From Garcia nutans (taxonomy: Eukaryota; Streptophyta; Magnoliopsida; Malpighiales; Euphorbiaceae): a DNA stretch of 64,000 nt. Shown here piece after piece: positions 1-10,643 of this stretch (position 1 is the first letter of the stretch; each line of letters opens with the position of its first letter). The translations under genes and the position numbers were made by a program. Location: NCBI GenBank assembly GCA_947685225.1, contig CANTUV010000024.1:58618001-58682000 (forward strand). The letters run 5' to 3'. Below the pieces are notes generated by a model. The model made no database searches and had not been told where the DNA came from. It saw only the letters and a program-made list of their open reading frames with translations.

Positions 1-3000
1 ACTGGTTCCTCTTCAAAAGTCAAGTCTGGGCTCACTTCAATAGATTCAAATGGCAACACATGAGATGGATCCGACCTATATCTCCTCAACATAGAAACAT
101 GAAACACATTATGAATACGATCCAACTCAGGTGGCAAAGCAAGTCGATATGCCACTGGCCCAACTCTTTCTAACACTTCATACGGCCCAATGAAACGAGG
201 ACTCAATTTCCCTTTCCGACCGAACCTCAAAATCTTCTTCCAAGGAGATACTTTCAAAAATACCTTATCTCCAACATTAAACTCTATGTCTCTCCTTTTC
301 AGATCTGCATAAGACTTCTGTCGGTCTGAAGCTGCTTTTAATCTGCCTCGAATCAACTTTACTTTCTCTTCCGTTTCTTGAATCAAATCAGGGCCAATTA
401 TTTTACCTTCACCAAGTTCACTCCAACAAAGAGGTGTCCTGCACCGTCTACCATACAATGCTTCAAATGGTGCCATACCAATGCTGGATTGGTGACTGTT
501 GTTGTAAGCAAACTCCACAAGCGGTAAAAATCTGTCCCAACTTCCAGAGAAATCGATGACACAGCTCCTTAACATGTCTTCAATAATCTGTATCACCCTC
601 TCTGACTGCCCATCTGTCTGAGGATGGAAAGCAGTACTGAAGTGCAGTCGAGAACCCAAAGCACTATGCAAACTCTTCCAAAACCTTGAAGTAAACCTGG
701 GGTCTCTATCAGACACTAAAGGAGTTGGAACACCATGCAACTTTACAATCTCATGGATATACAGCTCAGCCAACCTCTCCAAAGAGTAATCCATCCGCAC
801 TGGAAGGAAATGAGCTGTCTTAGTCAATCTATCCACAATCACCCATATGGCATCATGCTTCTTTTGTGTCAATGGCAAACCAGACACAAAATCCATCGTC
901 ACTCTATCCCACTTCCATTCTGGCACTGACAACGGTTGCAACAACCCGGTTGGAACTTGGTGCTCTGCTTTAACCTTCTGACAAGTGAGACATTTCGATA
1001 CAAACTCAGCAATGTCTCTTTTCAACCCAATCCACCAATAATGCTGTCTCAAATCATGATACATCTTCATATTACCCGGATGCATAGCAAACATCGACTG
1101 ATGAGCTTCTTCCAAAATGACCTTTTTCAAAACAGCATCATCGGGTACACACAATCTGCTCTTGAACCAGAGACTCCCATCACTTTTCACAACAAAATCT
1201 CTAGATTTTCCATTTTTGCAATCTGAAATAATCTTTTGAATCTTCATATCCGTCATCTGAGCCTCTTTAATCTGATCTAACAAAACTGGCTTCAATTGCA
1301 ACTGTGCCAACAATGCACCATCAACACAAGGTACAAAATTGACATGCAATGCTCTCAACTCAACAAGCAACGAGAGCGAATACACAGTTAAACCAGCTAC
1401 AGACTTCCGACTCAAGGCATCAGCAACAACATTTGCTTTACCTGGATGATAATCAATCAAGCAGTCGTAGTCTTTAATCAATTCTAACCATCTCCTCTGA
1501 CGAAGATTGAGCTCTTTCTGGACACCCAAATACTTCAAACTCTTGTGATCAGTGTAGATGAAACATTTCTCTCCAAACAGATAGTGGCGCCAAATCTTCA
1601 ATGCAAATACAATGGCAGCCAATTCCAAATCATGGGTTGGATAGTTAAGCTCATGCGGTTTTAACTGTCGAGATGCATAAGCTATAACTTTCCCTTCCTG
1701 CATCAATACACACCCTAAACCTCTATGTGAAGCATCACTGAAAATCACATATGGTCTGCCTTCAACAGGTAAAGTAAGAACAGGCGCTTGAGTTAACATA
1801 TCTCTCAACTGCTCAAAGCTCGCCTGACACTGATCCGTCCACAAAAACCTCACTCCCTTACGAAGCAATCTGGTGAGTGGAGTAGCTATCAAAGAAAACC
1901 CTTTCACAAACCGCCGGTAATAGCCTGCCAAACCCAGAAAACTTCTAATCTCTGTCACAGACTTGGGTGGACTCCAATTCAATATAGCTTCAACTTTACT
2001 CGGATCAACTCTAATGCCTTCTGCTGAAACAATGTGTCCAAGAAAAGCTACTTGATTCAACCAGAACTCACACTTCGATAATTTGGCAAACAACTGCTTC
2101 TCTCTCAAAGTCTGCAACACAATCCGCAGATGCATATCATGTTCCTCTTCATTCTGCGAATACACCAGAATGTCATCGATGAAGACCACTACAAACTGAT
2201 CCAGATAGGGTCTAAACACCCTATTCATTAAATCCATAAAAGCTGCAGGTGCATTCGTCAGACCAAAAGGCATAACTAAAAACTCATAATGCCCATACCT
2301 GGTCCGAAAAGCTGTCTTCGGAACATCCTCAGCTCTGACTCTTAGCTGATGGTACCCAGATTTCAAATCAATTTTAGAAAACACAGCTGCACCCTTTAAC
2401 TGATCAAAGAGATCATCAATTCTAGGCAAAGGATATTTATTTTTAATAGTCACCTTATTCAATTGCCTATAATCGATACACAACCTCAAGGTACCATCTT
2501 TCTTCTTCACAAATAGCATAGGAGCTCCCCAAGGAGAAACACTAGGGCGAATAAATCCTTTGTCCAATAACTCCTGTAATTGTACTTTCAACTCCCTTAA
2601 TTCTGCTGGTGCCATTCTGTAAGGAGTAATCGAGATAGGAGTGGTACCAGGCAACAATTCAATACCAAACTCCACCTCTCTCTCAGGAGGCAACCCTGGC
2701 AACTCCTCTGGAAAAACATCCGGAAACTCAGCAACTGTGGCAATGCTATCAATGGGAGAACCCTTCACTCTAGTATCCACCACATGAGCAAGATAGGCTT
2801 CACACCCCTTTCTAATCAATCTCCTAGCTGCAACAGCTGAAACAAATAGGGAGGCTAGCTGTTCCTGCTCATTATATACTAACACTTCTCTACCATCAAC
2901 AGTCCTCAAAGAAACAATTTTCTTTTTACAATCCACCACAGCTCCATGTCGAGATAGCCAATCCATTCCTAAGATCACATCATATTCCTTAAATGGCATC

Positions 3001-4496
3001 TCAATCAAGTCTCCAAGGAACTCCTCACCTTGCACCCTCACTGCACTATCTCGGTGCACCTTACTCACAACCACACTATGCCCTAATGGATTTGTCACTA
3101 ACACATCAAATCCTAGGGACTCAGCATACACATCAAAAACAGGCAAAATAGATGCACTAATATAAGAATGGGTGGAACCCGGATCAATCAAAGCAAGTAC
3201 TGGGGTATCAAATAAAGAAAAAGTACCAGCTATGACTGCCGATGCATCAGGCTGCCTCTGCATCACATAAATCCTCTGAGAAGATCCCACCTCCTCTGGT
3301 CTATTCTCTCTGGATGCAGAACCTCCTCTGGAACTGAACCCAACTCTGCCTCCTCTGCCAAAGCCCCTGCTTCCTCGACCTCCCCTCACACTGGGCCGAG
3401 AAGCTGCAGTATCAACTGACACCTGCTCTTGCCTCTCAAGGCAATCTCTCACAAAGTGATCAGGTGACCCACACCTGAAACAAACTCCCGCTATCCCTGC
3501 TTTCCAACAAGGACCACCATGTGGCCTCCCACAATGAATGCAGATGGGTAAGATGGATCTCTGAACCATAGGGGTTGGAGCACTCGCTACTGAAGCTGCA
3601 GGTCTAAATCTCTGTCTCTGTGACTGCACTGACCTACCCACTGGTCTCTGGCTCCTACTACTCCGAGGAACAAAACTCCCTTTTCCTCTCTTCGCAAAAG
3701 AAGACCCTGCCTCGAACTGGGGCCTCCTAACTCTAGTCTCTTCCTCTGAAGCAGCTGCAATAACTTGAGCTCTCTCCACACTGCGAGCTGCTGCCACAAG
3801 CTGGGAAAAATCAATATATCTTGAACCAGCCACATGACACATAAGAGAAGGCCGCAATCCCTCCTCAAATCTCCTGCATCTATCAATCTCATCAACTATA
3901 ATTCCCCCAGCATACTCACTCAACCGGATAAATTCAACCTCATACTCTGTCACGGTCCGGTGATCCTGCCTCAAATCTAAAAACTCTCTTTTCTTCCCAT
4001 CTTTATACTCCCTTGGAGTATACTTCAATTCAAATTCTCTCAAAAAGTCAGCATATGACAAAGTTGGTGGATCATCCATAGAATGAGGCACTGTCTTCCA
4101 CCAACTATATGCATCCTTTTGTAGCAAAGATCTTGCATAGTCAAACTTTTCCTCAAGGGTGGCTTGCAACTGAATAAAAATCCTCTGAACTTTGTCAAGC
4201 CAATGCTCTGCTACAGCTGGGTCAGTAGTACCAAGGAAATCCTCCGCTCCATACTTCCTTAGTTTATCATAGTGCCTCACTGATACTGAAGGCTGAGGGG
4301 GTGGTGGCACTGGTTGCACAGGTGCTGGTCTCATAACTTCCATCATATTCCTGAACCAAGCTGGCGGAACATCCTCACCAACTGGTCTACCCGACACCGA
4401 AGCAGGTGCCTCCTCAACACTATCAATCCTAGCTCCCTCCTCAGGAGCAACACTCTCCGCACTTCCCTCAATTGATTGCCGTGAGTGGGGATCCAT
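1..4496 (-). CDS. Ty3/gypsy chromovirus (Tekay-like) gag-pol, element A, C-terminus beyond window
   Basis: Read on the minus strand from the ATG at 4496-4494, the frame stays open to base 1 (about 1498 codons), and no stop was found on manual translation. Domain order: a retrotransposon gag region; a CCHC knuckle (CFRCGSPDHFVRDC, about residues 338-351); an aspartic protease with DPGSTHSYI (about 435); reverse transcriptase with the FIDDILVYS catalytic box (about 771); RNase H beginning at SDASHRGLGCVLMQ (about 915); integrase with an HHCC finger (HPGN...CLTCQ), TMDFVSGLP, SDRDPRF and GQSERV. The expected C-terminal chromodomain would lie left of the window. The polyprotein makes virus-like particles, copies element RNA to cDNA and integrates it. 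The start is supported by the very similar element B protein and by the leader between PBS and ATG. Its integrity suggests a recent, possibly autonomous copy. The 3' LTR and the left TSD are not visible. Confidence 0.9.
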   Translation of the reverse strand, partial: MDPHSRQSIEGSAESVAPEEGARIDSVEEAPASVSGRPVGEDVPPAWFRNMMEVMRPAPVQPVPPPPQPSVSVRHYDKLRKYGAEDFLGTTDPAVAEHWLDKVQRIFIQLQATLEEKFDYARSLLQKDAYSWWKTVPHSMDDPPTLSYADFLREFELKYTPREYKDGKKREFLDLRQDHRTVTEYEVEFIRLSEYAGGIIVDEIDRCRRFEEGLRPSLMCHVAGSRYIDFSQLVAAARSVERAQVIAAASEEETRVRRPQFEAGSSFAKRGKGSFVPRSSRSQRPVGRSVQSQRQRFRPAASVASAPTPMVQRSILPICIHCGRPHGGPCWKAGIAGVCFRCGSPDHFVRDCLERQEQVSVDTAASRPSVRGGRGSRGFGRGGRVGFSSRGGSASRENRPEEVGSSQRIYVMQRQPDASAVIAGTFSLFDTPVLALIDPGSTHSYISASILPVFDVYAESLGFDVLVTNPLGHSVVVSKVHRDSAVRVQGEEFLGDLIEMPFKEYDVILGMDWLSRHGAVVDCKKKIVSLRTVDGREVLVYNEQEQLASLFVSAVAARRLIRKGCEAYLAHVVDTRVKGSPIDSIATVAEFPDVFPEELPGLPPEREVEFGIELLPGTTPISITPYRMAPAELRELKVQLQELLDKGFIRPSVSPWGAPMLFVKKKDGTLRLCIDYRQLNKVTIKNKYPLPRIDDLFDQLKGAAVFSKIDLKSGYHQLRVRAEDVPKTAFRTRYGHYEFLVMPFGLTNAPAAFMDLMNRVFRPYLDQFVVVFIDDILVYSQNEEEHDMHLRIVLQTLREKQLFAKLSKCEFWLNQVAFLGHIVSAEGIRVDPSKVEAILNWSPPKSVTEIRSFLGLAGYYRRFVKGFSLIATPLTRLLRKGVRFLWTDQCQASFEQLRDMLTQAPVLTLPVEGRPYVIFSDASHRGLGCVLMQEGKVIAYASRQLKPHELNYPTHDLELAAIVFALKIWRHYLFGEKCFIYTDHKSLKYLGVQKELNLRQRRWLELIKDYDCLIDYHPGKANVVADALSRKSVAGLTVYSLSLLVELRALHVNFVPCVDGALLAQLQLKPVLLDQIKEAQMTDMKIQKIISDCKNGKSRDFVVKSDGSLWFKSRLCVPDDAVLKKVILEEAHQSMFAMHPGNMKMYHDLRQHYWWIGLKRDIAEFVSKCLTCQKVKAEHQVPTGLLQPLSVPEWKWDRVTMDFVSGLPLTQKKHDAIWVIVDRLTKTAHFLPVRMDYSLERLAELYIHEIVKLHGVPTPLVSDRDPRFTSRFWKSLHSALGSRLHFSTAFHPQTDGQSERVIQIIEDMLRSCVIDFSGSWDRFLPLVEFAYNNSHQSSIGMAPFEALYGRRCRTPLCWSELGEGKIIGPDLIQETEEKVKLIRGRLKAASDRQKSYADLKRRDIEFNVGDKVFLKVSPWKKILRFGRKGKLSPRFIGPYEVLERVGPVAYRLALPPELDRIHNVFHVSMLRRYRSDPSHVLPFESIEVSPDLTFEEEP

Positions 4497-4646
4497 TACT
4501 ACCTATATCTACAAACACAGCAGATTAAATCTTATTAAAGATCAAAGACTGCCAATCATAAATATGTATGTTATTCAAAAATTTACTTTTTAAGTAAAAA
4601 TATTCTTTTTCTTACATTTTACCTAGGTTGAGAATCTCAAACCTAG

Positions 4647-4658
4647 GCTCTGATACCA
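4647..4658 (-). other. primer binding site, element A
   Basis: On the minus strand TGGTATCAGAGC lies a few bases inside the 5' LTR end, complementary to the 3' end of plant initiator methionine tRNA. This is the usual minus-strand primer site of plant Ty3 and Ty1 elements. It fixes element A as minus-oriented and 4666-7277 as its 5' LTR. Confidence 0.85.
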
Positions 4659-5053
4659 AAACAATTGTAACACCCCCATATCCAATGCACACACACCACA
4701 ACCACAACAATGTAGCATATGTGCACCAAACATAGGAATGCTACATTTCTCTTAACATTTAAAACTTGATACAATACCCTTATCATCATACATTATAGAA
4801 AAAAAATAGATCATTTACTTATAAAACAAAACATATTAGTTATGTATATATATATATATTTAAATATTACACAGCGGAAGTTATAAATTAATTACATATT
4901 TACACATTAAACATTTATTTACAAAATATAAAGAAGTATACATGATTGGCAAGTCTGCTTTGATCTTTAAGCTCCCAAAAATGGATTCCTCAAGGTCTAC
5001 TCTCACTTGGTCTTGAAGAACTACCGGGTTCAACTCTATCAACTCTATTACCT

Positions 5054-5091
5054 GCGCGATTAAACACTATCGCGCTAAGCCAACGGCTTAG
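5054..5091 (-). promoter_or_regulatory. two adjacent perfect hairpins in LTR A
   Basis: GCGCGAT (5054-5060) pairs with ATCGCGC (5069-5075). CTAAGCC (from 5075) pairs with GGCTTAG (to 5091) across a 3-nt loop. The same pair occurs in both B LTRs (38659-38695 and 46033-46069), and a relative of the second hairpin occurs in C2 (22289-22305) and D (30262-30276). Conservation across families suggests an RNA role such as packaging, dimerisation or 3'-end formation, but the function is unknown. Confidence 0.55.
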
Positions 5092-5984
5092 TAAGATAAA
5101 ACATGCTATTGGTATGCTTTAATACAATACAATGTCAATTCTCAATTCATATTATACATGTAACCATTTATATGCAAAGCTAACATCATACCTTTACATT
5201 TCATAATTCAACATATAAATATATGCATATCACATTTCAATATCTTTTCTCATACTTCATTAACTAATCATTAAACAATCCATAAACAACACTAAACAAA
5301 GACAAGCATGGGCCCAAGACACACTAATATGCAATTCAATTTTCAGAGTTAATGCTTTGGTTTGTTATCACATTTATCAATATCATATACCCAACTAGGC
5401 TTCAAGGATCAAGTTCAACCAAGCTTCAAGGGGAGCAAAGCATGCTAAGCTTCTACCCAACTTGGCTTTAAGAACTAATCCAACCTAGCTTCAAGGGTGG
5501 TAACATCTCAATTAGGCTTCAAGGATCCAATCCAACCTAACTTCAAGAGATTGTTACACTTATTAGGCATGCCACCAACAACAAACTCTGAAAATGGAAT
5601 AACACATTAGCCACACAATTCATTTAGATTTCATTCTCAATTCTCATTATTATTTAGGCAAACATGCCTCATTTATCTCCATTGAATCACATTAGCCAAT
5701 AACAATGGCTTCACATTTTATTTCACAATATAACACTTCATTATTCAAGTGTATATTTATCTCATCCATGATCACATTATATCTCATATAGCATCATTCA
5801 TCATAGCCAAACACAATGGCATTGTCTCATATCATGTCTTATTTCATTACAATCCTCATAGCCAATCACAATGGTCTCATATATCATTTAAATCATCAAA
5901 ATAAATCACAAGTCACATTACATTATCATATAAGCAACATGCTTTACATACTTTACTTACTTCAAATAAAACAGAACAGAACGA

Positions 5985-6190
5985 TTATAGCGGTCGCACC
6001 AGGCTAAGTCGCGACCGTCCTCCACAATCAAAAGATGAAACTTTAACACAGTAGGTTTCGCGGTCAGAAGTTCGGTCTAAGTCGCGACCGCACTTCACAA
6101 TCAAAGATGAAACCTTATCACAGTAGGTTTCGCGGTCAGAAGTTCGGTCTAAGTCGCGACCGCACTTCAATAATAGCGACCGTCCCAAAT
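5985..6190. repeat. GC-rich tandem repeat in LTR A
   Basis: The motif aagtcgcgaccg recurs at 6006, 6079 and 6151, giving a period of about 72-73 bp. It is paired with inverted cgcggtc/cggtcgc motifs. This is a CpG-rich island inside an AT-rich LTR, about 1.1-1.3 kb from the LTR start, where B, C and D carry different GC-rich inverted repeats. Confidence 0.75.
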
Positions 6191-7282
6191 TACGTGTCTC
6201 ATGCATAAACCCTAAATTTAACAAACTTTATTTTGTTTAACTTCAAACACATTATACACAACATAACCTCATTCAAATTGACACAATCAACATCCTCAAC
6301 ACTTATTTACATCTTCCAAACACATTAATAACATTTTTGATACCACAACACAATTACAACCAACACAAAGATCAACAAAAATAATCAATCAAAAATAACA
6401 TAAACAACTCTTACCAATTCAAAACCCTAACTCAAACTCAACACAATTACTTCCAACACCTTCACCTGTTCAACTTCTCATCTATCAAGCAATATCAATA
6501 CTTAAAATCACACCATAAGCAATTGAATCATATCATCATCAAACCACAACTCAACTCAAGCATAACTTCAAAATAACAAGGGTAACAAGAGAAAACTTAC
6601 CTTAAATTAAACTCATAACTTAAAATCAATTAAACACTTGAAAACACAACACAACACATCTCAAACCCACCAAATCACAAAATCACCAAACCCTTATTCA
6701 CTTCCAACAAAACTTCCAAATAAACAAAGAAAACAAGAGAATACTTACTTTAGAAGAAGAAATTCCACCAATCCTTTGTCAAAACCTTGGATTACTTCTT
6801 CAATACACTTCTAGCATCAAGAACACTTATCTTTCCCTTTTGTTAATGGAGAGCCGGCCACTTCATGAAGAAAGAAGAAAATGATGAAGACACAAAGTCA
6901 ATTTTTGCTTTTAATCTCCACCAAGTATTCTTATCCAAGCAAATACCAAAATGCCCTCAATCATATAACTAACTTTTTGTCTTATCTAAGCCCTTATATG
7001 TAATTACACACTTAACACAAAAATATCTTCTTCCACTTAACCAACACTTTGACTCTTCATTTGACCAATTTATATGTTATATATATCATCATATACACAA
7101 CATATACCATTCTCTCTAAACCCTAAATCTATCCCAATACACATATACACAAGCATTCTCCTCCCAATTTCTTTTCTTATCCCATCATATACATTCAATT
7201 CAATATATAACAATAACAACAACAATAACAACATCAACAATATGCAAAACTTCTAGGGCATAAATGAGGATATTACATATAT

Positions 7283-8850
7283 ACATAATTTTCTATTAAA
7301 TATTATAAGAAAATAATTAAAATAATAAATGTAGCAAAAATCACAATTTCTAAAGCAAAATATTTAATCAAATAAATTCAAGTTGTCATTCATTTTTTTT
7401 ATGTTGACAAGTTCGAATTTAGCATATAAATAAGAATTATTCACATTGCAATTTTTTTACCAAAACATCACTAGATATGGTAAAATTCATATTCTCATGT
7501 TCATTTATCAATACAACTCATTATATACATTCATAGTGCACGTTTCATGTTTAAATAAATTTCACTTAGAAATTATCTTATTTTGCCCTCATATATCAAG
7601 TTTTCAACTTTAGACTCAGATAACGGGTTCAGTAATAGTAATTAAATGCCAGTAATAGAATTTAAGATAAGAAGAAAAAACTCAGCATAAGAGCTGCAGT
7701 ACTTATGCCTACATTTAGTCAATATGGCCAATGGCTTAGTATTGACACTTGAAGCCTAGTAATAGTAATGACATAAAGTGTCAAATAGTGGCACAATGTG
7801 TCTAGTAACAGTATAGACATCTACCCTTTGGCTAATCATTCTATTTGATAACTAAGTTTATCATAAGTATAATTCAGACAATTTAACTGTTTTCTCATTT
7901 CCAGTTAATTTCATGGTCAATAATATAATTTTTGCTAAAAACAATTTTTCAAAGCAAAAATCCCTTTTCTCAACTACTAATAAACATTCAAACTTCAACA
8001 ATTTAAATAAGTAAATTTTATTTCAATAAACATAAACATATTTCATTTAATCGATAACTATCAAATATATTACAAATAATTATTTAGTTCCATAATCAAT
8101 TTTCTTCCATAATCATTTAATTCAATACTTGATTAATTCAATTTTTCATCTACACATGGGTTAAAGTTAAAAATCAACAAACATACTCAATGTTTACTAC
8201 AAATATAATTTTTCTTTAAGGAAAGAAAAATTCCATATTCAATTTCTTTCACAAATAAATCCATAATCAATTTATCAACTTCCATAAGCAAATAAAAACA
8301 AGAAAAATTCAATTAATAGCAAACTATGTAATATACTAGCACAAACCTCTTCAAAAGATTTTTTCCTTCATCTTTTCCTCAATTCCTTGATTTTGTAATG
8401 ATATTCTTGAGAAATCATATGTAAACTCACTGAATCTCATGAAAACAATGTATTATTCCTAAAGATTTCTTGGTTTTCATTTAGAAAATGAAAGAAGAAG
8501 AAGAAGAAGAAGACGGTGATGGTGAATTCATGTTTGGATGAGGAAGAAGAAGAATTGAAGTCAAATTTTCACTATAATAATATCTTAAGTTTTACTTCCA
8601 TGTAATACATGTAATTTAACTTCAGTACACCTACTTTCTTTAATTGTGTTTTAATTCAATTTTTAATTTTGTAAAATCATAAAAATAATTACTTTAATTA
8701 TTTTAAAGTTATATTACCCTTATTATATATTCCTATTATGGTAAAATTTTATTTTAGAGCCATATGAGTATTTTTATAATTTTTACTGCTTTTTAAATTA
8801 TTTTTCAAAAATACCGAATAAATTCATATATGTATTTGATTTTCTACTTT
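7283..8850 (-). repeat. decayed LTR relic related to the D-family LTR
   Basis: No gene is seen. Stretches such as the 'agataacgggtt...aatggc' block near 7615-7850 and the purine-rich block with a gaagaag run near 8490-8560 resemble, in the same order, the D LTRs (for example 30520-30720 and 31660-31745). Element A appears to have inserted at or beside this older relic. Divergence is high, so boundaries are approximate. Confidence 0.45.
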
Positions 8851-9013
8851 TTAAGGCTTATCCAACTTTATTTTTTTTTTTTTTATCAACTTTAATTGCT
8901 AGGCCACATATGATATCATGTGCAATCCAATATATATTTATATAATACAAAGATTCACAACATAAAATTTCAGACATTATAATATATATATATATATGAT
9001 ATAATATAATATA

Positions 9014-9347
9014 TATTCCATCTCTCCCAAAATATTTATTTGTTATTTTTCTTTTTGGATGTCCCAAAATATTTATAAGGTTTAGATATTTCAATATTTA
9101 AGTAGTATTATTTTTTCATAATAACCTTTATAATTATCAATATCCATTAATAAAGAAATACTCATACTAAAGTAGGAGGGATAATTGAGTTATATTTTCA
9201 AGAGGAGTTAAAACATTAAATGAATGACTTTTGTTAATATCTTAAAGTATTAAGGGTAGAAAAAGGATAAAATAATTTTTATTGATCGATTCTTAATATG
9301 TATATTTTCGTCAAACTATACAAATATTTTGGGATAGAGTAAGTAAT
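9014..9347. mobile_element. Stowaway/Tc1-mariner-like MITE
   Basis: The element is about 330 bp, AT-rich and non-coding. Its ends are imperfect inverted repeats: the left side contains tctctcccaaaatattt, and the right side, reverse-complemented, contains tctatcccaaaatattt. This matches the CTCCCTCCGTCCCAAAATA-type terminus of plant Stowaway elements. TA dinucleotides border both ends. It has no transposase and would need a mariner-like transposase in trans. Confidence 0.65.
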
Positions 9348-9901
9348 ATATTTTATATATTATAAAATATATTATGATATTAATATTATATATTATAATA
9401 TATTATATATATTATATTATTTTTTAATTATTTATACATATAAAATCAATTTAATTTAATATGAACTAAATTTAATTTTTTAATATATTTAATTTTATTA
9501 TATTTTTTTAAATTTTATTGTATTTAATTATTAAATTATTATCTTATTAAGTATAATTATTATAAATTATTAACTTTTTATATTATTAAATTTAATTTAA
9601 TATATATATATATATAAATTATCTGCAGAGATTCCTATCTCTAAGGAATATCCACACCAGCGGAGATAGAAATAAATTTATTTTATTTATATGGTAAGAA
9701 ACGGGATAAAGATTCTTCGCTAATGCGGGAACATGAATAAAATTATTTTTGTCTTGTCCTGTTATTATCTATCTCTAGGCACTATGAATGTATCCAGATT
9801 AGAGGTGTGTATTGATGGAGTTTAATAAAATTTAAGAAAATTTCTCAAATTGACCTAACCTGTAGCCGACGTGGGCCGAAATGTTGGTAGCTGTACCCAC
9901 A
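9348..9901. other. AT-rich intergenic stretch
   Basis: Mostly (TA)n- and (AAT)n-like low-complexity DNA. No coding frame, RNA gene or recognisable element is seen. The last 100 bp before the hAT insertion are more balanced in composition. Confidence 0.5.
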
Positions 9902-10643
9902 AGTACGATCAGTGGCGGAACCAAGATGATGTTAGGGGGGGGGGGAATTTTTAAGCAAACAAAAATTATAAGTAAATTTATATTTAATTTTATTTTAATA
10001 TTAAAAAATTAATATAAATAGTTGATATTAATATTAATATTAATATTTTATTTTATTTTTATATTAAATATTTAAATATTAAATTTTTATCATTTTATTT
10101 TAATATTTAAATATTACTTTAAAAAATTATATAATATATATTTTTAAATAATCTTTATATATTTTTAAGTTATTTAAAAAATATTTAAGCTAATTATTTT
10201 TTAATAAATTTATATGATATAATATTTTTTGCAAAATGATTAATTTTACAAAATTTTTAAATTCAATTCATAATTAAATTACAAAATAATTATTAATATC
10301 AATTTTAGAATACAAATTAAAAATAATTAAAGCTAATAAATATATAGGTTTATTAATTTAATATATATTGTAAAAATTTAATTATAAAAATTTAATATAA
10401 TATATAATACATATTATATATTAGAGTATATTTATAATTATATAAATAAATATATTTAATATATATATAAATAAATAAGTAATGCATAAACATATACACA
10501 TATGGAAGGGGGATAATATCCACATATAAAAGAGGGCAATACATATGCAGTATGTATATATATATATATTCATGTATATGGCTGGGTGAAGGGGGAGGCA
10601 ACAGAACCCAGGTGCCCCACCGACATCCGCCACTGAGTACGAT
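9902..10643. mobile_element. non-autonomous hAT-type element with 8-bp TSD
   Basis: The element at 9910-10635 (726 bp) starts cagtggcgga and ends tccgccactg, a perfect 10-bp terminal inverted repeat. It is flanked by identical 8-bp copies agtacgat (9902-9909 and 10636-10643), the TSD size of hAT transposons. The interior is very AT-rich and has no transposase. It lies about 150 bp upstream of the probable FAR1 transcription start, so it may contribute promoter sequence. The perfect TSD suggests a fairly recent insertion. Confidence 0.88.

Larger units (their letters stand above)
4509..6748 (-). other. candidate leader intron of element A
   Basis: A strong donor-like site (gtaagtatt on the minus strand, starting at 6748) lies about 530 bp into the LTR. 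A pyrimidine-rich acceptor (gctgtgtttgtag, ending at 4509) lies 12 nt before the gag ATG. Removing 4509-6748 would delete most of the LTR, the PBS and the leader. The same pair of sites occurs at equivalent places in element B. This is inference from motif position only, and no transcript evidence is available. Confidence 0.4.
4666..7277 (-). repeat. 5' LTR of element A
   Basis: On the minus strand it begins TGTAATATCC at 7277 and ends GGGGGTGTTACA at 4666, the same TG...CA ends as both element B LTRs. Length is about 2612 bp, in the range of Tekay/Del chromoviruses. It contains, in transcript order, a TATA-like AT tract, a splice-donor-like gtaagt at 6748, a GC-rich tandem repeat (about 5985-6190), a block of CTTGAAGC-type repeats (about 5390-5590), and two adjacent hairpins (5054-5091). 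The bases just outside (tatat at 7278-7282) are the expected TSD, but the partner copy lies off the window. Confidence 0.88.

Noticed and set aside
735..1226. Plus-strand frames of 64 and 96 codons
   Set aside because: They lie antisense to the intact element A pol, have no family resemblance and are explained by the codon use of the opposite strand.
4647..4658. tRNA-like sequence at the PBS sites
   Set aside because: Only 12 bases complementary to a tRNA 3' end, with no tRNA body or cloverleaf. The same holds at 29837, 39123 and 46731.
8858..9094. 78-codon minus-strand frame
   Set aside because: Formed by a T-run and (TA)n sequence at the MITE edge. No coding character.
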